Shown here: positions 1 through 14,499 of the stretch, in pieces | Layout of the letters: each line of letters opens with the position of its first letter | Numbering within the stretch: the first letter of the stretch is position 1 | Assembly: GCF_900246225.1 (NCBI RefSeq) | Contig: NC_039317.1 | Span: 24,157,011-24,221,010 of the forward strand | Length of the DNA stretch: 64,000 bases | Reading direction: 5' to 3' | Source: Astatotilapia calliptera | Taxonomy: Eukaryota; Chordata; Actinopteri; Cichliformes; Cichlidae | Program-made: the position numbers and the translations under genes | Notes under the pieces: model-generated | Told to the model about the DNA's origin: nothing | The model's database searches: none | Seen by the model: only the letters and a program-made list of their open reading frames with translations

Positions 1-2395
1 TGTGTAAGATAACAGTATTTTAGACTTGGCTATAGCCAGTTTAAGTCAATTATTTGTACTGCGCAATATACAAACAGGGAATCTCTATATGCTATATATG
101 GTAAAGCAGGTAAACATCAGAGGTAAGACTTAATTAGCATACTATAATGCAATTGACGGCTAATTTGACACAGCAGCCTACAGTCTGCAAAAGCAACCAC
201 AAATGATCTGCAAGGGCAACAAGGACGGCACAATGTCCACCTAACCCAATTCCTTGTTACACAAAGTCAAATCAAGTTTAATTGTTTTATTTAGCCCAGT
301 TTTGATTTAACCCCGTATATCCCATAGCTCCTGAGGGCAGCTCTTCTAAATTCATACAATTCATTGTTTTTCTGTTGCGTAGTTTCTATGATTGTCTATG
401 TATGAAAACATTGTTATACAGACTGTTTTTTATTCTATGTGAATAATATCAATTCTCGTATGTCAATTACATATTTTCGCAGTATTTTTCAGTTTTTCCT
501 CCTGAGTCACCTCAAATGCCTTGATGGCATTCGTCTGTAATAAGAATAGCCTGTCAGTGTGGCATGTCTATTAACTCTTCAAGAAGCTGAAAATCTTTGT
601 GAAAGGAGTCCAAGGAAAGGCAATGAGTCAATGGAGCATCAATTCTGTTTAGTGACAGTGATACTGAGGTGATACTTTACTGCCTTAGGTGCTTTTTTTT
701 TGTTAGTGTTAGCTAATGACTGCCAGTGGTGTTAGGAATTGTTAGCCTCTGTTAGGTGGTGTTACTGAAGTGTTATTTGAAGTAAAGCTAATCCTCTCAG
801 CAGCTGGTTTCTATGAAATTAAACTGTTCAGTGCAGGGAAAGTATGCTCTTTTTTTAGGATACTAGAGTCCAAATTATGGTCCTGGTATAATTTTAGCTT
901 ATAAACTGGTGTTGTTGTTGTTGCTATAGTTGCTAATGGTCAGCTGTCCGGAGACGATTTACTTTCCTCTGCAGGAGAGTTTCACATCTCATCTGCTAAC
1001 AATAACTTAGCTAAATGCAACAATGCTGTTTATGTATGGGTTTTTTGTATGCTAAAGTATTGATTGTAGTTCAGGACATGAGGCTTTAAGTAAGGAGGAT
1101 GGAATGACATTGAGATGAGGGAGGAGAGTGCCTACATAGAGGAAGGAGGAGAAGATGACAGAGTGAGCAAGGACTATTCATCCCAGGGTCCAGTTGCCTA
1201 GGTAACCCTCTAATTTATTTACTACTCTGCCATTAGTCAGTCACCAATAGCTGCGCTGGATACTTAAATCACTCACCTCAAAGTTGAGAAAAGTTTAGTG
1301 GGACGTGCTCACAGTTTTTTAAAATTATATATTATTTATTTTTTTCACATTTAGTCCTCGAATGTCTATGGTCTCTGGTCCCTGTATATCTAAGAGTGGG
1401 GCTTTTATTCCTTCTTTACCCTCTTTTGTATATTTGAATGCGCTTGTTTCCTTCTACGTGTGTTTGCTTGTGAGTCATTGACCTTACTACCGTGACCTTG
1501 GTGCTAATATTGTTTGCGTCTTCCATCTTAATCACTTCTGAAAGATGTGGGGCTTCACAGTTCCTCTGGGATCTATATGTGCTTATGTGTATAAAAGTGA
1601 GAATTAGTACGTGACGTACAGTAAGCCTTTTAATGTTACAGCGATCATTAGAGAGAAGGTGCTTACTATGACAGCAACCACTGACACATGTCGACACACA
1701 CACACACACCAAATCTGAGTCTGTTTTTACTGGTGGAGTATTATTTAATTTTTTTGTGTCTATTCATTCTTTTATTACATTTTTTTTAAATAGATGCCAT
1801 AAATGACTTTCCCGCTTTATGTTTTAAATAAACCCCAGCAGAAGTTGTTTGTTTCAATACAGCACTTCTAGCCTTTAAAAAGATTTTGTTTTTGAGTTTC
1901 CAGATCCAATTTCTGTATTTCTATGCCTAAGGCGCAGTTAGTTGTATGTAATAACAGAATATGTTGCCTTTGAGAGTAGGATTAAGGCTTTGATAAAGAA
2001 GTGCCTTACTTTTCTGTATATTGAGCTGTGCTTTTAGTTAAAGAGGCCATGATTGGATCGGTTTCCATGTTGAAGCTGTACAGGAAATGGACTGAACCAG
2101 TGCCTGCTGCCCTGAATTTAGGTGTACTTTGATTTTGTTTACAAGTGTGCATGAAAAACATGTTGGGAATATGTCTGTGGTTTTATATGTGTATATATAT
2201 TGTGCCTCTGTGGTTAAGAGAAAAAATGACTTACATGTGTTTTTGTTTTGACCCGCAAACTTAAGTTTGCTCCTGGAAAATTATAGAATTATGACGACAA
2301 GCACTGTGGAGACAGCAGTTGAAGTTGAACTTTAGGCTCCTTTAGTTGGTGCAAGAGCTCAATGAAGGTGGCAAACCTGGTAATAATATCAGGTA

Positions 2396-3434
2396 TGTCA
2401 CAACCGGGAGGTCGAACGCTGGAAAGTGGACTCAAATGCAGATAGCATATGGAGACTCGGAGGTATAGTGGAAAAAATAAAAAATAAAAAAAGATTTGTG
2501 AAGATTTATTTTGGCACATGAAAATGGAACACGCAAACAGAAGTACTAAACATGAACTAAGGGCGAGAGGGAAAACACTAAACCTCTGAGTTTGCTCAAT
2601 TACAATACTAACGTAAAGCTTCACACCAGGGGACTAAGAACCTGTAACAGACACTGTGACTGGCAAGAACTTCAAAATCACTAAATATTACACAAAAGTA
2701 CTCTATGAGATGCTGTGACGCAAGCAAAACTATGAAGCACTATTCTTGGCTGGAGCAATCTCAATGATAATCAAACATGTAAACAAGAATCACACCGCGA
2801 GTACAGCAGCAGAGTCCAAAAGAAAAGGTCGCTCTTAATGAACTGGGGAAAAACAGCCTGGGCTCGATACTGGGTATTTTCCGGAGCAGGCACACTTAGG
2901 TGGAAGATTACAGGGCAACACTCACTGAGTCACTGAAACAAAGGAGAGTGAAGTCAGAGCGAGCCCAAGCAGCAGTCTGGGGAGTGAGGGCTAAAATGCA
3001 TTAGTCTTACTTTTCTAGGTGGAGGTGAGGCTTGGGGGGAAGAAAGTCCAGGTGAGGCTAAAACAGTTCACGTCACTCACGACGAGGTCTTGGGCAGGGA
3101 GGCAGGCAGGTGACTACGCCGAGAAAAGAAAACAAACCAGCGACTGAGAGTTGAGCAGGTTTATGACGGCGAGATCCAAATTTCCCTGAAGCTGCAGAGG
3201 GCGAGAAGACAAGTTTAGCTCCAGAAGACACACTAAAACAGGATTTACATGTCTGTGACTTTCACTGACGAGAGTTAGCTGACGTTCCAGCAACGAAAGT
3301 TTGAGAACGCTGGTCTTAAGAGCCTGCCAGCTGATTGCACACAGGTGCAACAAACGAGGAGGTGTGGCAAACCCCTGCCCAGTGATGGATTCACTGGCAT
3401 GCTGGAAAATCCCGCACTCACCCAGACCATGACA
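2396..3434. repeat. Candidate interspersed element, unclassified
   Basis: A 1.04-kb block of distinct composition, bounded by TGTCA (2396-2400) and TGACA (3430-3434). Its internal text (ctcaaatgcag, a tract near gatttattttgg, and the end caccaggtg-like and ccagaccatgaca) resembles a non-autonomous repeat family common in fish genomes. No target-site duplication is evident and no coding domain is seen, so it could be an LTR fragment or a DNA-transposon derivative. The assignment is from remembered similarity only. Confidence 0.4.
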
Positions 3435-4867
3435 AAATAGGCCGAAATGAGTGGTACTTCAAGGTAGATCTGATATTTACCTGAAAAGGTTTATTTTATC
3501 TCTTTATTTTTGGTTTTTGTTTAGTTTTTTTGACAGGCCATTTTGCTGAAAAAAATGAAAAATCAGCGAATGGCACAGACAAATAAGTGTACTCTACTTA
3601 CTCATTCCTCCTTGCATTGCCTTCTTCTTTATGTGAAGAAACACAAAATAAAGTAAGCAGAGGATAATATATATCTGTTTTGGTGCCCCTGCAGAAGTTT
3701 CTGATGTCCCAGACAGTGCTGTCTTCCTGAAATGATCCATAGACTCAGACGCCACGCATCCTTGATTCTTCCTCCTCCAACAGTTGATAGAGATAAAGTA
3801 AAAGGTCTCTGCACTCATTTAATGCATACTCTAGCCATCCCCATCCTTTCGCACGAAGAAGAGTGGTGACATTTTACCTTCATCAGTGGCGGTTAACTTA
3901 AAAATGGTGTCAAATGGAACGACATGCCCGGCGGTGTAAATGTGCATGCATCTGTGTGTGTGGGAAAGTGTTCATCTGTGAGAGAGGAATGGGTCATTTG
4001 TGTGTGAGAAATATGCTGCTGCTGTGTATGCATGTGAGTGCATGCACAGTTTTTGGTGCTGATTAAAGGCAGTCAGGCCTCAGTGATCAGGCCTTCTGCT
4101 TGCACTTCGAATGCCAAACACAACCGAGGATTCCCAGTGCAGCCAAGCATAGAGTCTGCAATGCTAGACCACACTGGACAACCTTAAAGGACTGCAGCTG
4201 TGTGCATGTTTTTCATCTTTTTATTCTCCTTTATGCTCTTCACAGACAACATAAAGTTATATAAATGGGGAAAAAAGTTTTCAAAAAGCCACTTTTTCTC
4301 CATCTTCCAATTTTCGGCATCTAAACAAAGCACTACTGAGTGTGCGAGTCTTAGTCTTTATGTATTCCTTCCTAAGCTTTAACTCTGATTTGTCAAGCAA
4401 ACTTTTAAGCCATTCATGCTGTACGAGCAAAAGTTAGACTATGGGAGTTTCGACGCCACAATTCATCACCCTGACATTTAAAGGAAACGTCTGTTCCAAG
4501 AACTTGGTCAATATTAATGTTTTTGTGTTGCAAGTTCTTGCAGACTTATTGAGCCATCACAATAATATCATGATAAGATGCATGATGCAGCACCTATTTC
4601 AAAATCATTCGTGCAGCCCTTTCTTTTTTTTTTCAGCATAGCCCCATAATGCTGTCTTTTATTAATCCCAGATTTGTGTGCCAGGAAGTGTTTGCACTGC
4701 CAAAAATGTTAAACGCCACTTCCCTCAAAACAGAGGTGTCTCTGTGTGCCTTTCTCTCAGCCTCTCCTCTTCTAGAGGCTTGAGTGAAGTGCCACTTATA
4801 CCAGGACAAAGAATCCAACCTTTAAAGGTTGAGGGATATTGCAGAGATGACCTTTCTTACAATTACA

Positions 4868-4898
4868 CACACTCACTACACACACACACACACGCACA
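4868..4898. repeat. (CA)n microsatellite, imperfect
   Basis: A short CA-repeat run with a few interruptions. Confidence 0.8.
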
Positions 4899-6809
4899 AA
4901 TATGCATGGAAGGTTGGGGGTGCAGTGTGAAGATGAGCAAAGTAAAATGGCAGACAGCAATGTCCAACAAGATTACTGTACTCATCATCCACAGATTTCC
5001 AACCTCCACCAATTCATTTCCTTCCGCCTCTGTCTGTTCAAATGGATGGCACCAGACATTTGTCAAGGTGAAGGTAGAGCGCCCCATGCCTCGCAATACA
5101 ACCAACCAATTTTTCCATTCTTCCGCTCTGCTAGTCTTTTGCTATTAAGTGTTCAATTTCAGCACCTGGAGGTGATGCCAAAGAGCAAAGCCTCCAGGAA
5201 TGTTAGAGAAATCTCACTGATTAATGCAACACCCCTGCACTCACTCCTGCCTGTTTCTAGTGGCTTTGTACTGCTGTTGATGCAAATGCCTACAGTGATG
5301 TGCACTGTGCTGATACTTGTGTTGCACAAAAATCTGTTTTGTTTTGTCCTGTCCATCTGATACATTAATTTCATAAACACGTAAACAGGACAGCTGATTC
5401 CCTAAATTGAGTTAGAAATTAATTATGCAGTGTGACGCTGCAATATTTTTCTTGTGTATGTGTGTGTGGATTTAGTATTATCAGATGTCAATACAATATG
5501 GCAGAAAAGCTCTCCAGTGAGCATGTGATAAATATGAATTAATAGAATAATAGCAGCATTCAGACAATAGAACAATAATGATAATAATAAGAAGAAGATA
5601 TTAAAGAAATTTCCACTTTTCAGACTATTTATTTTCATTCTTGGTGAATTGCAATTTCCTGGTCAAAGAGCCTCACTCGTTGCTATGCATGTGTGTGTGT
5701 CAGTGGGGGTGGGCTGAGGATGACAGCTCAGTGCCAGAGGTAATTTAGGTGTATTGTATTGATGAGACCTCAAATCTAATGAGCTTTAGCCAATTAATCC
5801 ATCGATTTACATGTAAATGGCTCCTGAAAGGTTACTGGCTGTGGCTGCCATCTGCATGTACTTACCATGCTAATGTTGTGCTGAGTGACACTTAACACGA
5901 ATGCAGAAATTTAGGAGCTGAGAGACTAAAAGTGTCTCAGGGAGAGAGAGAGACATGACTGCTTGATCTTTGATAGATTGCGCCACATCCCATTATCTGC
6001 AAAATAGGGTGTTAATTGCAATGCCATACATCAACTGTGGGTGCACACACCTTTTAATTATGAAACAAACATCTTTGATCTGTCAATCTCCCACTAGACC
6101 CCTGCACATGAGGAGTTTTTTTAATGTAGGTTCAATATTTTTTTTACTTCATTGATATTCATAATTTGGTAAAAAAAAAAAAAAAAGGTAGTTATTTGAG
6201 TTTTTGTGTTTCATTACTGTCTCAAAAGCTAGAAATAGTCATAAAATTTATAATGATAAGAAATAATCTTACCTTTCTGTACTCTGTAATATCTGTGATC
6301 ATGAAAGTGTCATTTGGGTGTGACATGATAAACAATTATTCTGCATTCCTCTCTTGCAAACCTATTCTAGTTTTACAGTAATTGATATTCCAAGTATCAG
6401 TTTTAAGTTTCCTTTAAGTGTGAAGAATAGCTCATCCTAGCTGTGCTCTTCCCGAGTCTTGCTATCAACTAGCATACTGGCTGAGGTTCAGCGTTAATTA
6501 CGAATGTGCTCAGCTTAACTGAGATACTCAGTAAATTGTCCCCAGGTGGGGAAAGAATAGGCTCTATCGTCATTTCTCATAACTGCAGTTGAGCTAATTA
6601 TGATGGTGAGTGTGTGCAAGCGGCTTGTGCTGGCAAAGCCTTTTCTGTCATCTGTGTATGTTTAGGGCCACTTGAGAGTGGAAGCTTCTACGTGCATTTG
6701 TATGTGTATGCTTTGGTGTACACTGTGTGTGTGTGTATGTCTGTGTATATGTTTATGTATATCTGTTTGGAGTTGTGTGTGCGAGTGGATATGATGCTTT
6801 GAAGCACTT

Positions 6810-6813
<4 letters not shown>

Positions 6814-6853
<40 letters not shown>

Positions 6854-6858
6854 GGTGT
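6814..6858. repeat. (TG)n microsatellite followed by GGGT repeats
   Basis: Sixteen TG units (6814-6845), followed by three GGGT-like units. Confidence 0.95.
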
Positions 6859-7477
6859 GTTTGTACATTCAAGCATGGCGAGACTACAATTGGCACATGC
6901 TAAAACACGAAACTTCCAAAGCCAACAGTTCTGTTAAGTGAGATGTGCTGTGTTATAATGATGCCATCTATCATTCCTTTCATCTCTCCATTCCTTTATC
7001 CCCTCACTCCTCCATCACTGTCTCTGTGGCCTCATTAATTTAGCCCGGACTATTTATGGGCCTATAAAAACAATAAGGAAAGAGAGTAAGGGTTTTACTG
7101 GCAAAAAAAGATACTGCCAAAGCATGGGAAAGATGAGGAAGCCTGTCAAATTAGATGGAGCATACCACATAATTTTCAGTTAATTGCACTTGACCCTTAA
7201 CATCTGGTTAACATTGGACAATGGTTACAAATACCCAGTATTCATTTGAAAAATTAAAAGTACTTAAGTCAATATTTCATACAAAAACTAAAATAAATAA
7301 ATGGGAATTTACTCTGGCTATGCAGACAGATTTTTAGAAAACCAAACACAGGCTACAATGCAATAATTTGAGGTTAGAATTCATTAATATTGAAGGTAGC
7401 ATTGTAGGACAATTAGAGCACATTCTTAAACTTTCACAAACTGTTGAACTGTAAACTTCATATCAATTTTAATATGA

Positions 7478-7640
7478 GCAGCCATGCCTCAGGTGGTAGA
7501 GCAGGTTTTCCTGACATTAGTGGTTTGATCCATGACACTCCACTCAAATGTCTTTGGTCAAAACCCTCTACCCCAAATAGCTCATGATGGCAGGAAAGCT
7601 CAATCATCTTTAGCATGTCCGTGAAACAAAGTAATTGAGA
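7478..7640 (+). mobile_element. tRNA-derived SINE, 5' (head) fragment
   Basis: The stretch from 7484 reads as a decayed tRNA-like head: an A-box-like TGCCTCAGGTGG (7485-7496) followed by a B-box-like GGTTTGATCC (7522-7531). The sequence after it resembles the body of an abundant teleost SINE, including the degraded form of the tract that usually reads cttgggcaagacactgaacc. The 3' half is missing. It is not a functional tRNA gene, as no cloverleaf can be closed. Confidence 0.6.
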
Positions 7641-10600
7641 AGCTATTTTTTACTGTTTGTAAAAAGCACATATTTAAATTGTGTTATTGTGGTAATTTTT
7701 GTATGTTTACCCTTACATATACAAGTTTGTACTGGGTGCACTTACTTCACCTCTGTCACAAGTATGGTGTAAGTTTAACATGCTATAATTTGTCTTTAGA
7801 AGCTGATGCCTCACTTTGTATATTTGCAGCACCCATAACCATATCTACCCAATAGGCCTCTATTGTTTCTTCATGCCTCAAGTTGAATAAACTTCAGCAG
7901 TGAGATGTAGAACATCTACAGCAGCCTTATCTCTGTTATCCAGCTGAAAAAATAAAGCATTGTTCCAAGAGAACTGTCAACAACAACAGATAGACAAAAG
8001 TCTGGTACTGTGCTTCTTGATGATGCCAATCTGGAATTGTGTGATCAAAATAAAAGACATTAGTGTGCGAGTAAGACAGTGTTTAAAATACATGTGGATT
8101 TTTGATTACATGAACATGACTGTTGCTTATTTTTATTTGTAATCTGTCAGTGGAAAGCTGATTGACAGCTGAATTAAATTTGTATTATAACTCACTGTTA
8201 AAAACACAGTATGATCAGAATTAGATTTGTGGGGACAAAAATAAGGTCATAGTTAGCCTGGCTGACAACTGTGCAGTTATTCCTTACCCATACCCTGTAG
8301 TCCTGGGAATGTTCTCCCTACCATTTGAGGTCCAGTGACTTTAAACTGCAAGACTTTCTGTCAGCCAGTGAACCTGGGTAACCTGTAGTGACTAACAATG
8401 AAGTGTAAAATGCACTAAAGATTAGTCTGTGAGGGGTTGTAACATGCTTGCTGGGTCTTTTAAAGCTTAAAAAAATGGGCTTACATGAGAATACATAGAA
8501 CTCAAGGTAACCCTAACAGGAGGCCGCTCACATGTACTGTTGTCAGATACACTGGAAGGATGATTTTATGTTTGCTTAAGCAGTAGAGTACTCTGAAGGT
8601 TTGAAAGAAGATCTGAGAATATCATCATAACTCGGAAAATCTCTTGTCGGTGCAACTAATCAGTTATCTAAAAAGAAATAAAGAGTGTGATGAGTTCAGG
8701 AGATAACGTGTAAAGATCCTGAAGTTGTTTTCACGTTTCTATGCATTCTGCATCTGCCTGAGATGACAATCGTTCACCAAGTTTCTTTTTAATGATGGAC
8801 TACCGTGAGTAGCTGTTATTGGGAAGAGTGGGGTTATCACCCTGCTGTAGAGTGAAATACCATGTGCTCGCCCAGCAGGATAACATTCCTGCTGGCCCCA
8901 TGATTTCCTCAGGTCATTCATGCAGTTCTCATCCCCACTGTAATGGCATTGTACTGGGGCTCAGCTGCCCCACTAGGCCCCCCACGTTTCCCCCTTTGGC
9001 CTCCCTGACAGCACTGCCCTTCAGCTGCCTGTCAGCCACACCAAGTCCACGATGGTTGATGGGAGCTCAATGGGAGAATGGAGTCAAGGATGGGGTTAAT
9101 ATAGCTTTTAGTTAGCTTGAATTATTTTTTATTCATTTTTTTTTCACCACAAGTATGACTTTCATAAGTTTCTGGCAAAATTTGAATTGCTTATCACAAG
9201 TGCATATTTTAGATTTCCTCATATGAGGCGTGAAGTATAATTCATAAACTAAAAATTGAGGGGAAAAGTTAGTGGCAAAGAAGAAAATCAATTGCCTTAA
9301 ACTACACTTCGCTCTCGATTTGTCTCTTGATTTCATCTCTGTCTCAGCTTAACATGAAATATATGTATTAAAGTGGCAGGCACATAACAAAGGAAATCCA
9401 AACCGCCTGCTATTTTCTGAGTTAAATGCTATTTGATCCCTTTACATACAAAAGATAATTTCATGACGTTGCCTGAGCAAAGCAGAAGAATTCACAGCAT
9501 CTGCTGCATTGACAAAGTGGATGTGTGGAGTGAAAGCAGAGCAAGAAGAACAACATCTGCCACTACTTATAAATTCAACGAGTATGCGTCACACATCTTT
9601 TCTCAAAGATTCTCCCTTTTTTCCGGCATTGTGTGTGTGCAAAGATGGCTGTTCATCATTATTCAAGGACAGAGCTGATTAAAGGTGATTAAGCCCTTCC
9701 CATCCATCACTCTCGCCTTTCAGCCTGTCACTAGCCCCAGTATTAAGGGGGGACACCAGCATATGTATGCATGATTGTCTCTGTGTGTGTGAAACGGGGG
9801 AAACAGACAATGTCCATCCAGCTATGTGTTTTCCTAAATATTCGCCATTACCCTAATTGCAGACCATTTCTCAAGTAGAAAGAAACAATATACATGGTTC
9901 CTTAATAATGTTGCTTAATGCTAAAATAATACACAAAAGGATTCAAATTGTGGTTTCAGCTTAAATGGCCCATGGAAGCACATTCTTTACAAGACTCTTT
10001 AGCAACCCTATGATGAATGTCCTCTTTCTCCCTTGATGAATGATGCCAGTGAGAACCTTTCTGGCTCCTGCCATTCCTCATAATAACAACTTTAAGTAAT
10101 GCTAACTAATATCTTTAAGAAGGGAAATTTTCAGGAGGAAGGATTAATTAATTGATTTACTGTTGTGGTTTCTGGTTCCTATGGAAAATACAAGAGAATT
10201 AGTAATGCCGTCAATTAAATGTTCCACAAACAGTATAGACTGTGGGAAAAGAGGAGCTTAACTAAGTTGATGCTGTCCTTGGCAGATTGTCATTGTATTC
10301 ATTAATTTCACATAAGGCACTTGGGATAAGACCTTAAAACTGGATTTCTTTGTGTCTGCAACATGTAACTGTTCCCATGGCAGGTAAAGCTTCTGAAACG
10401 GTTTTTAGGCTATCATGACGTACTATAAGTCTTGAGCTTTTTGAGATGAAGTGAGGGACGTTTTACACAGTGTGAAGTTCATTGTTGATTGTGTATATGC
10501 ATTCATGTACAATATGTTTGTGTCACTAGATTGTATTTGTAGGGATGCAAAAATGACATAAGTGGTGTCTGGAAATGTTGTATTTCTTGTCTCAGTTGCC

Positions 10601-13600
10601 AGTTCCATCAGCGTGACTAACTGGCGACACAATATACATGATTGAGTTTATCAGTTAGTGTGCAAGGTTTGTATGAGTGCCTGTAAGAATGTAGGATCCA
10701 GAGCAGAGCATATTTTGTAATTGTCATTTAACATTTGTGTCCCACTGCAATGTGCTGGAGCTTCACAATCTCCCACTAACATTAGCTCTGCAGGGCGCCA
10801 CACTAGAAATACACTTTTGCTGAACCTGCACTTCTCCAAGTATCTCAGCCTCACTATCACCAAACATCATCTTCTCTGCATCCCAAGGGCACAGAAAGTC
10901 ACCGAAACAAAAGTTTGGGAAGGCATGATTGTGTCAGTTCTGAATAAATGAAGGTGAAAAGCATTTCAGATTTTTGATTTATTAGCATTGTTTAGGATAA
11001 CTCTTTAGTCATGGATACTTTTATAACCATATAAAGCACACATTAATTACATTTAATATAATAATGCTCTATGATACAGCTTACAGTTTTTTCAGTAATC
11101 TATGGCTCCGCCTTGGTAATTAAGTCCACATTCCCCATGAACCTACCAGGTATTGCAGCTATATGACAATGATATCAGTTAAAATATGCTAGTGTAGCTC
11201 TTCTTTCATATTTATAAACTGCATATATTGTTCCTCATCCTAAACAGTCTTTGCATGTTTAATAATTAAGGTTTTGCCATTATTTCAATTTATCTTAATT
11301 TGTTTCCAGTGCATTGTTTCACAGGGCTTTTATTCATTCCCACAGCAACTGTGGTGGTGTGCGGTTTATCTGTGTGCGTGTTCAAGGAGTTTGTTTTAAA
11401 TGGACTCATGTGAATTCTATCTATGAGTCAGTGCTGACTCATTATCCCAAACCCACTTTCCACACAACATCTTGTTTACACACTCAGCAGGATTTTGTGC
11501 CTGTCTTTGTATGTTTGGGCATGTGCCTTTAATTTGATTAAAGCGGGTGTGCGCTCATCTGAATACACATGCGCTCATAGGTATTAAATGTCACACACAG
11601 TAACACATAGGATGGTGTGTAATCACATGTGAAAATAATTACAAATGTATAAAAATAAGCATTACTCGCTGACATTAACTCACCTTACATGTCTGTACGC
11701 TGCGCCAGCCGAGGGTGATGGGAGACTGAGAGTAGGGGCAGAGAGAAGAGCTGGGAAGAAGAGGGTAAGACGAGAGTCCTGATGTGTATTTTGATCGTGC
11801 CAGGATGTCTGGCCCTGTCTGTGGTTCACCTGCGCTGGTCTGTCACTCACACAAGCCCACACACGCACGCGTAACCTCATAACACTGATAGGAATAGGCA
11901 AAGCATAACATACACACATCTCAATCAAAAGTTTCTGTTTCATAGGAAGGTTTTAGAGAGGTTTCTCCTCATTCTGTCTCTCTGTCTTTCTCTCTGTGTG
12001 ACCCAGTAACCATTGCCCATGAGTTTTTCTCTCTGCCTCCCTCCCGCCGTCTCTCTCTCTCTCCTCTTTCTTAGCAGCAACACATGGTGGGACACCCGTG
12101 GTGAGGTGTGTCATTTGAGGAGTGATTTAGTGCTGTTCTACCCCAACCACTGCTGAGCCACCTGCCCCAGGAATCCTGCTCTATACACACACAGAGACAC
12201 ACATTTACACACAGATGCAAGCATATGATGGACACATACTAACAAAGTGGTTAAGCACTACCAAAACCTCTAAATGCTCTGGTCTCTACAGCCTGATTAG
12301 ACCCCATTGTGCTATTTTCACAAATTCTTACACACCAGCTCTGAGTGGATCATGAACTGAGGCATTCTTCTGTATATTCCCCATTTTTTACTAGCTAATT
12401 AATCTTTTACAAGGGGACCTGTAAGTGGCCACTGTCCAGTTTCAAAGATGTTGAAACACTGTTCACTAATTATATGGCAACAATTTATTCAAGCTCCTCT
12501 AAAAGTAATCCAAAATATGTAACAGCATTTGTACATTATTTCCTTGAGGAGATGTGTTTTTCCATTACAGCAGTATAATACAGTTACTGGCTGTAATGGA
12601 CAGCATTAAAAAAGCTTGATTTTGCACATTGTATATAATGGAATAAAGCATAAAACAACACTAATCTGAATGGTCAACACTGTAAGTAGAATGGGCTTCA
12701 ATGTTGGTATAAAGCTGAGAATTTCATTATTATTATGTTTATATGAAACCTTGATTAAATTGCCTGTTATATTCCCTGCTACATATGGGGGAATCTTATT
12801 GGCCCCCTCACGCCTGCACTGTACAAATACATTCTGACCTTCCTGTCTTTGTCAGAAATTTGTTCTGTTGTTCACTTTCAAGGTGAGAACTAATGAGGTA
12901 CGTGCAACATATCTGATTTAATGTGATTTTTGAGATAACATTGCAATGCACTAGGGTAATTAAGTCTTTAAAATCAGGTGCATCCTAGCTTTAGATGAAG
13001 GACCTTTTTTTTTTTTTTACCATTTCTAAACTCTTGAAAACAACAGTTTTCTACTCAATTTAAATTTCAACACACATGGATGTTTATTTTCCTTCCAAAG
13101 TCCAAGACATGGCAAAACACACTCTTAGGAAGCATGATCTAAGAAGGCTCTCACTGAAGCCCAAGTGAAAAAACATTTTTAGCTTTACACAGTGGAAACT
13201 CAAAGTGGATACAATTGCTTGAATTATATCCCTGTTTTTACAGTAGTTTATGTTGTTTCCCTTAGTAACAAATGAAAACCAGATGTTGGGGTGTCAGATT
13301 ACAGAACGCCAGTGTTGTGGCTATTTGTTTTCAGAATGAAAGACTGCATAATTGACACATTATTAAAACAAGAAAGAGTGAATCGACACTAAGTGCTGAT
13401 CAGATTTTAAACTTATATGTGTTAACTCGGCAATAAAGCATATCAAAACTGAGAAAGCAACCCCCAGGATTTACCAGTTTCCAATAAATATTTCTCTCTT
13501 CTATTTAAATTGTTTCCCAACAACCCCTCGTCAGTACTGGTTACATAGATCCCATTGAGAGTAACACTGTGGGCTATATGAAAACCAGAGTGTCATATTG

Positions 13601-14221
13601 TCTGAAGTGAAAGGAGCCCGGGGGCTCTTTAGCATATGGCAGCAGCTACATTCTGAGGCTTGTGCCTGAGGTGCCTGTCAGCATAGTCATATGCGATGTG
13701 TGTTTATGTGCGTGTTAGTATGCATCTGTCTGCATGTTTCCTTCAGCTGTTCTCAGGTGTTCTGGCAATAAAGTGTTCTTTACTCTAATTCCCCACACAC
13801 GCACCTCAGCAGGCAGAGTAACATGTCCCCGACTGAGGCTCAGTGTCAGCAATCACATGGATGCCTATTAATCTGAATTACAGTACTGAGGGGACTTTAA
13901 ACTGGAGTGAGAACGCATGAGCCATATTTATAAGACATCAAATAAATATAGATATAGATGTAATGTTGGGGAAGCCTTTAAAATAAAATTTGTATCATCA
14001 TTAATTTTAAACAAGGAGAAAATATTTGAATTACATTTAAACAGAATGCCTTTTTGTAATCACTTCCAGTACACAGTGTGATAGTGTAATATGCATCATT
14101 ATTGTAGTATTTCAATATTGTAGTCTTGTGGGCAGGCAATCATCACATCAATTACTACTAGTTGTTAAAGTATTGCCGACTGAGTTCATTCGGTGAAGTG
14201 GGTCACTGTCATTGCACTTTC

Positions 14222-14223
<2 letters not shown>

Positions 14224-14274
<51 letters not shown>
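14224..14274. repeat. (TG)25 microsatellite
   Basis: Pure TG repeat of 51 bases. Confidence 0.98.
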
Positions 14275-14276
<2 letters not shown>

Positions 14277-14410
14277 AGCAGCAGTTCAGCTGACCTATTT
14301 TCTTTTAAAGAAGAGAGCATGTCCTCTGCAGCACTGGTCAATAAAACTGCCCTGTTGGAGCTTAACTCTAAAAACAGGGGGGGGACAAGCAAGGATTTTT
14401 TTTCCCCCTA

Positions 14411-14421
14411 TACACACACAC

Positions 14422-14473
<52 letters not shown>

Positions 14474-14499
14474 ACACGCATACACACACACACACACCC
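14411..14499. repeat. (CA)n microsatellite, interrupted
   Basis: An 89-base CA array with a few G, T and A interruptions. It lies 136 bp after the TG array and in complementary register. Confidence 0.98.

Noticed and set aside
7484..7535. Possible tRNA gene
   Set aside because: A-box-like and B-box-like words are present, but there is no closed cloverleaf or acceptor stem; it fits a decayed SINE head.
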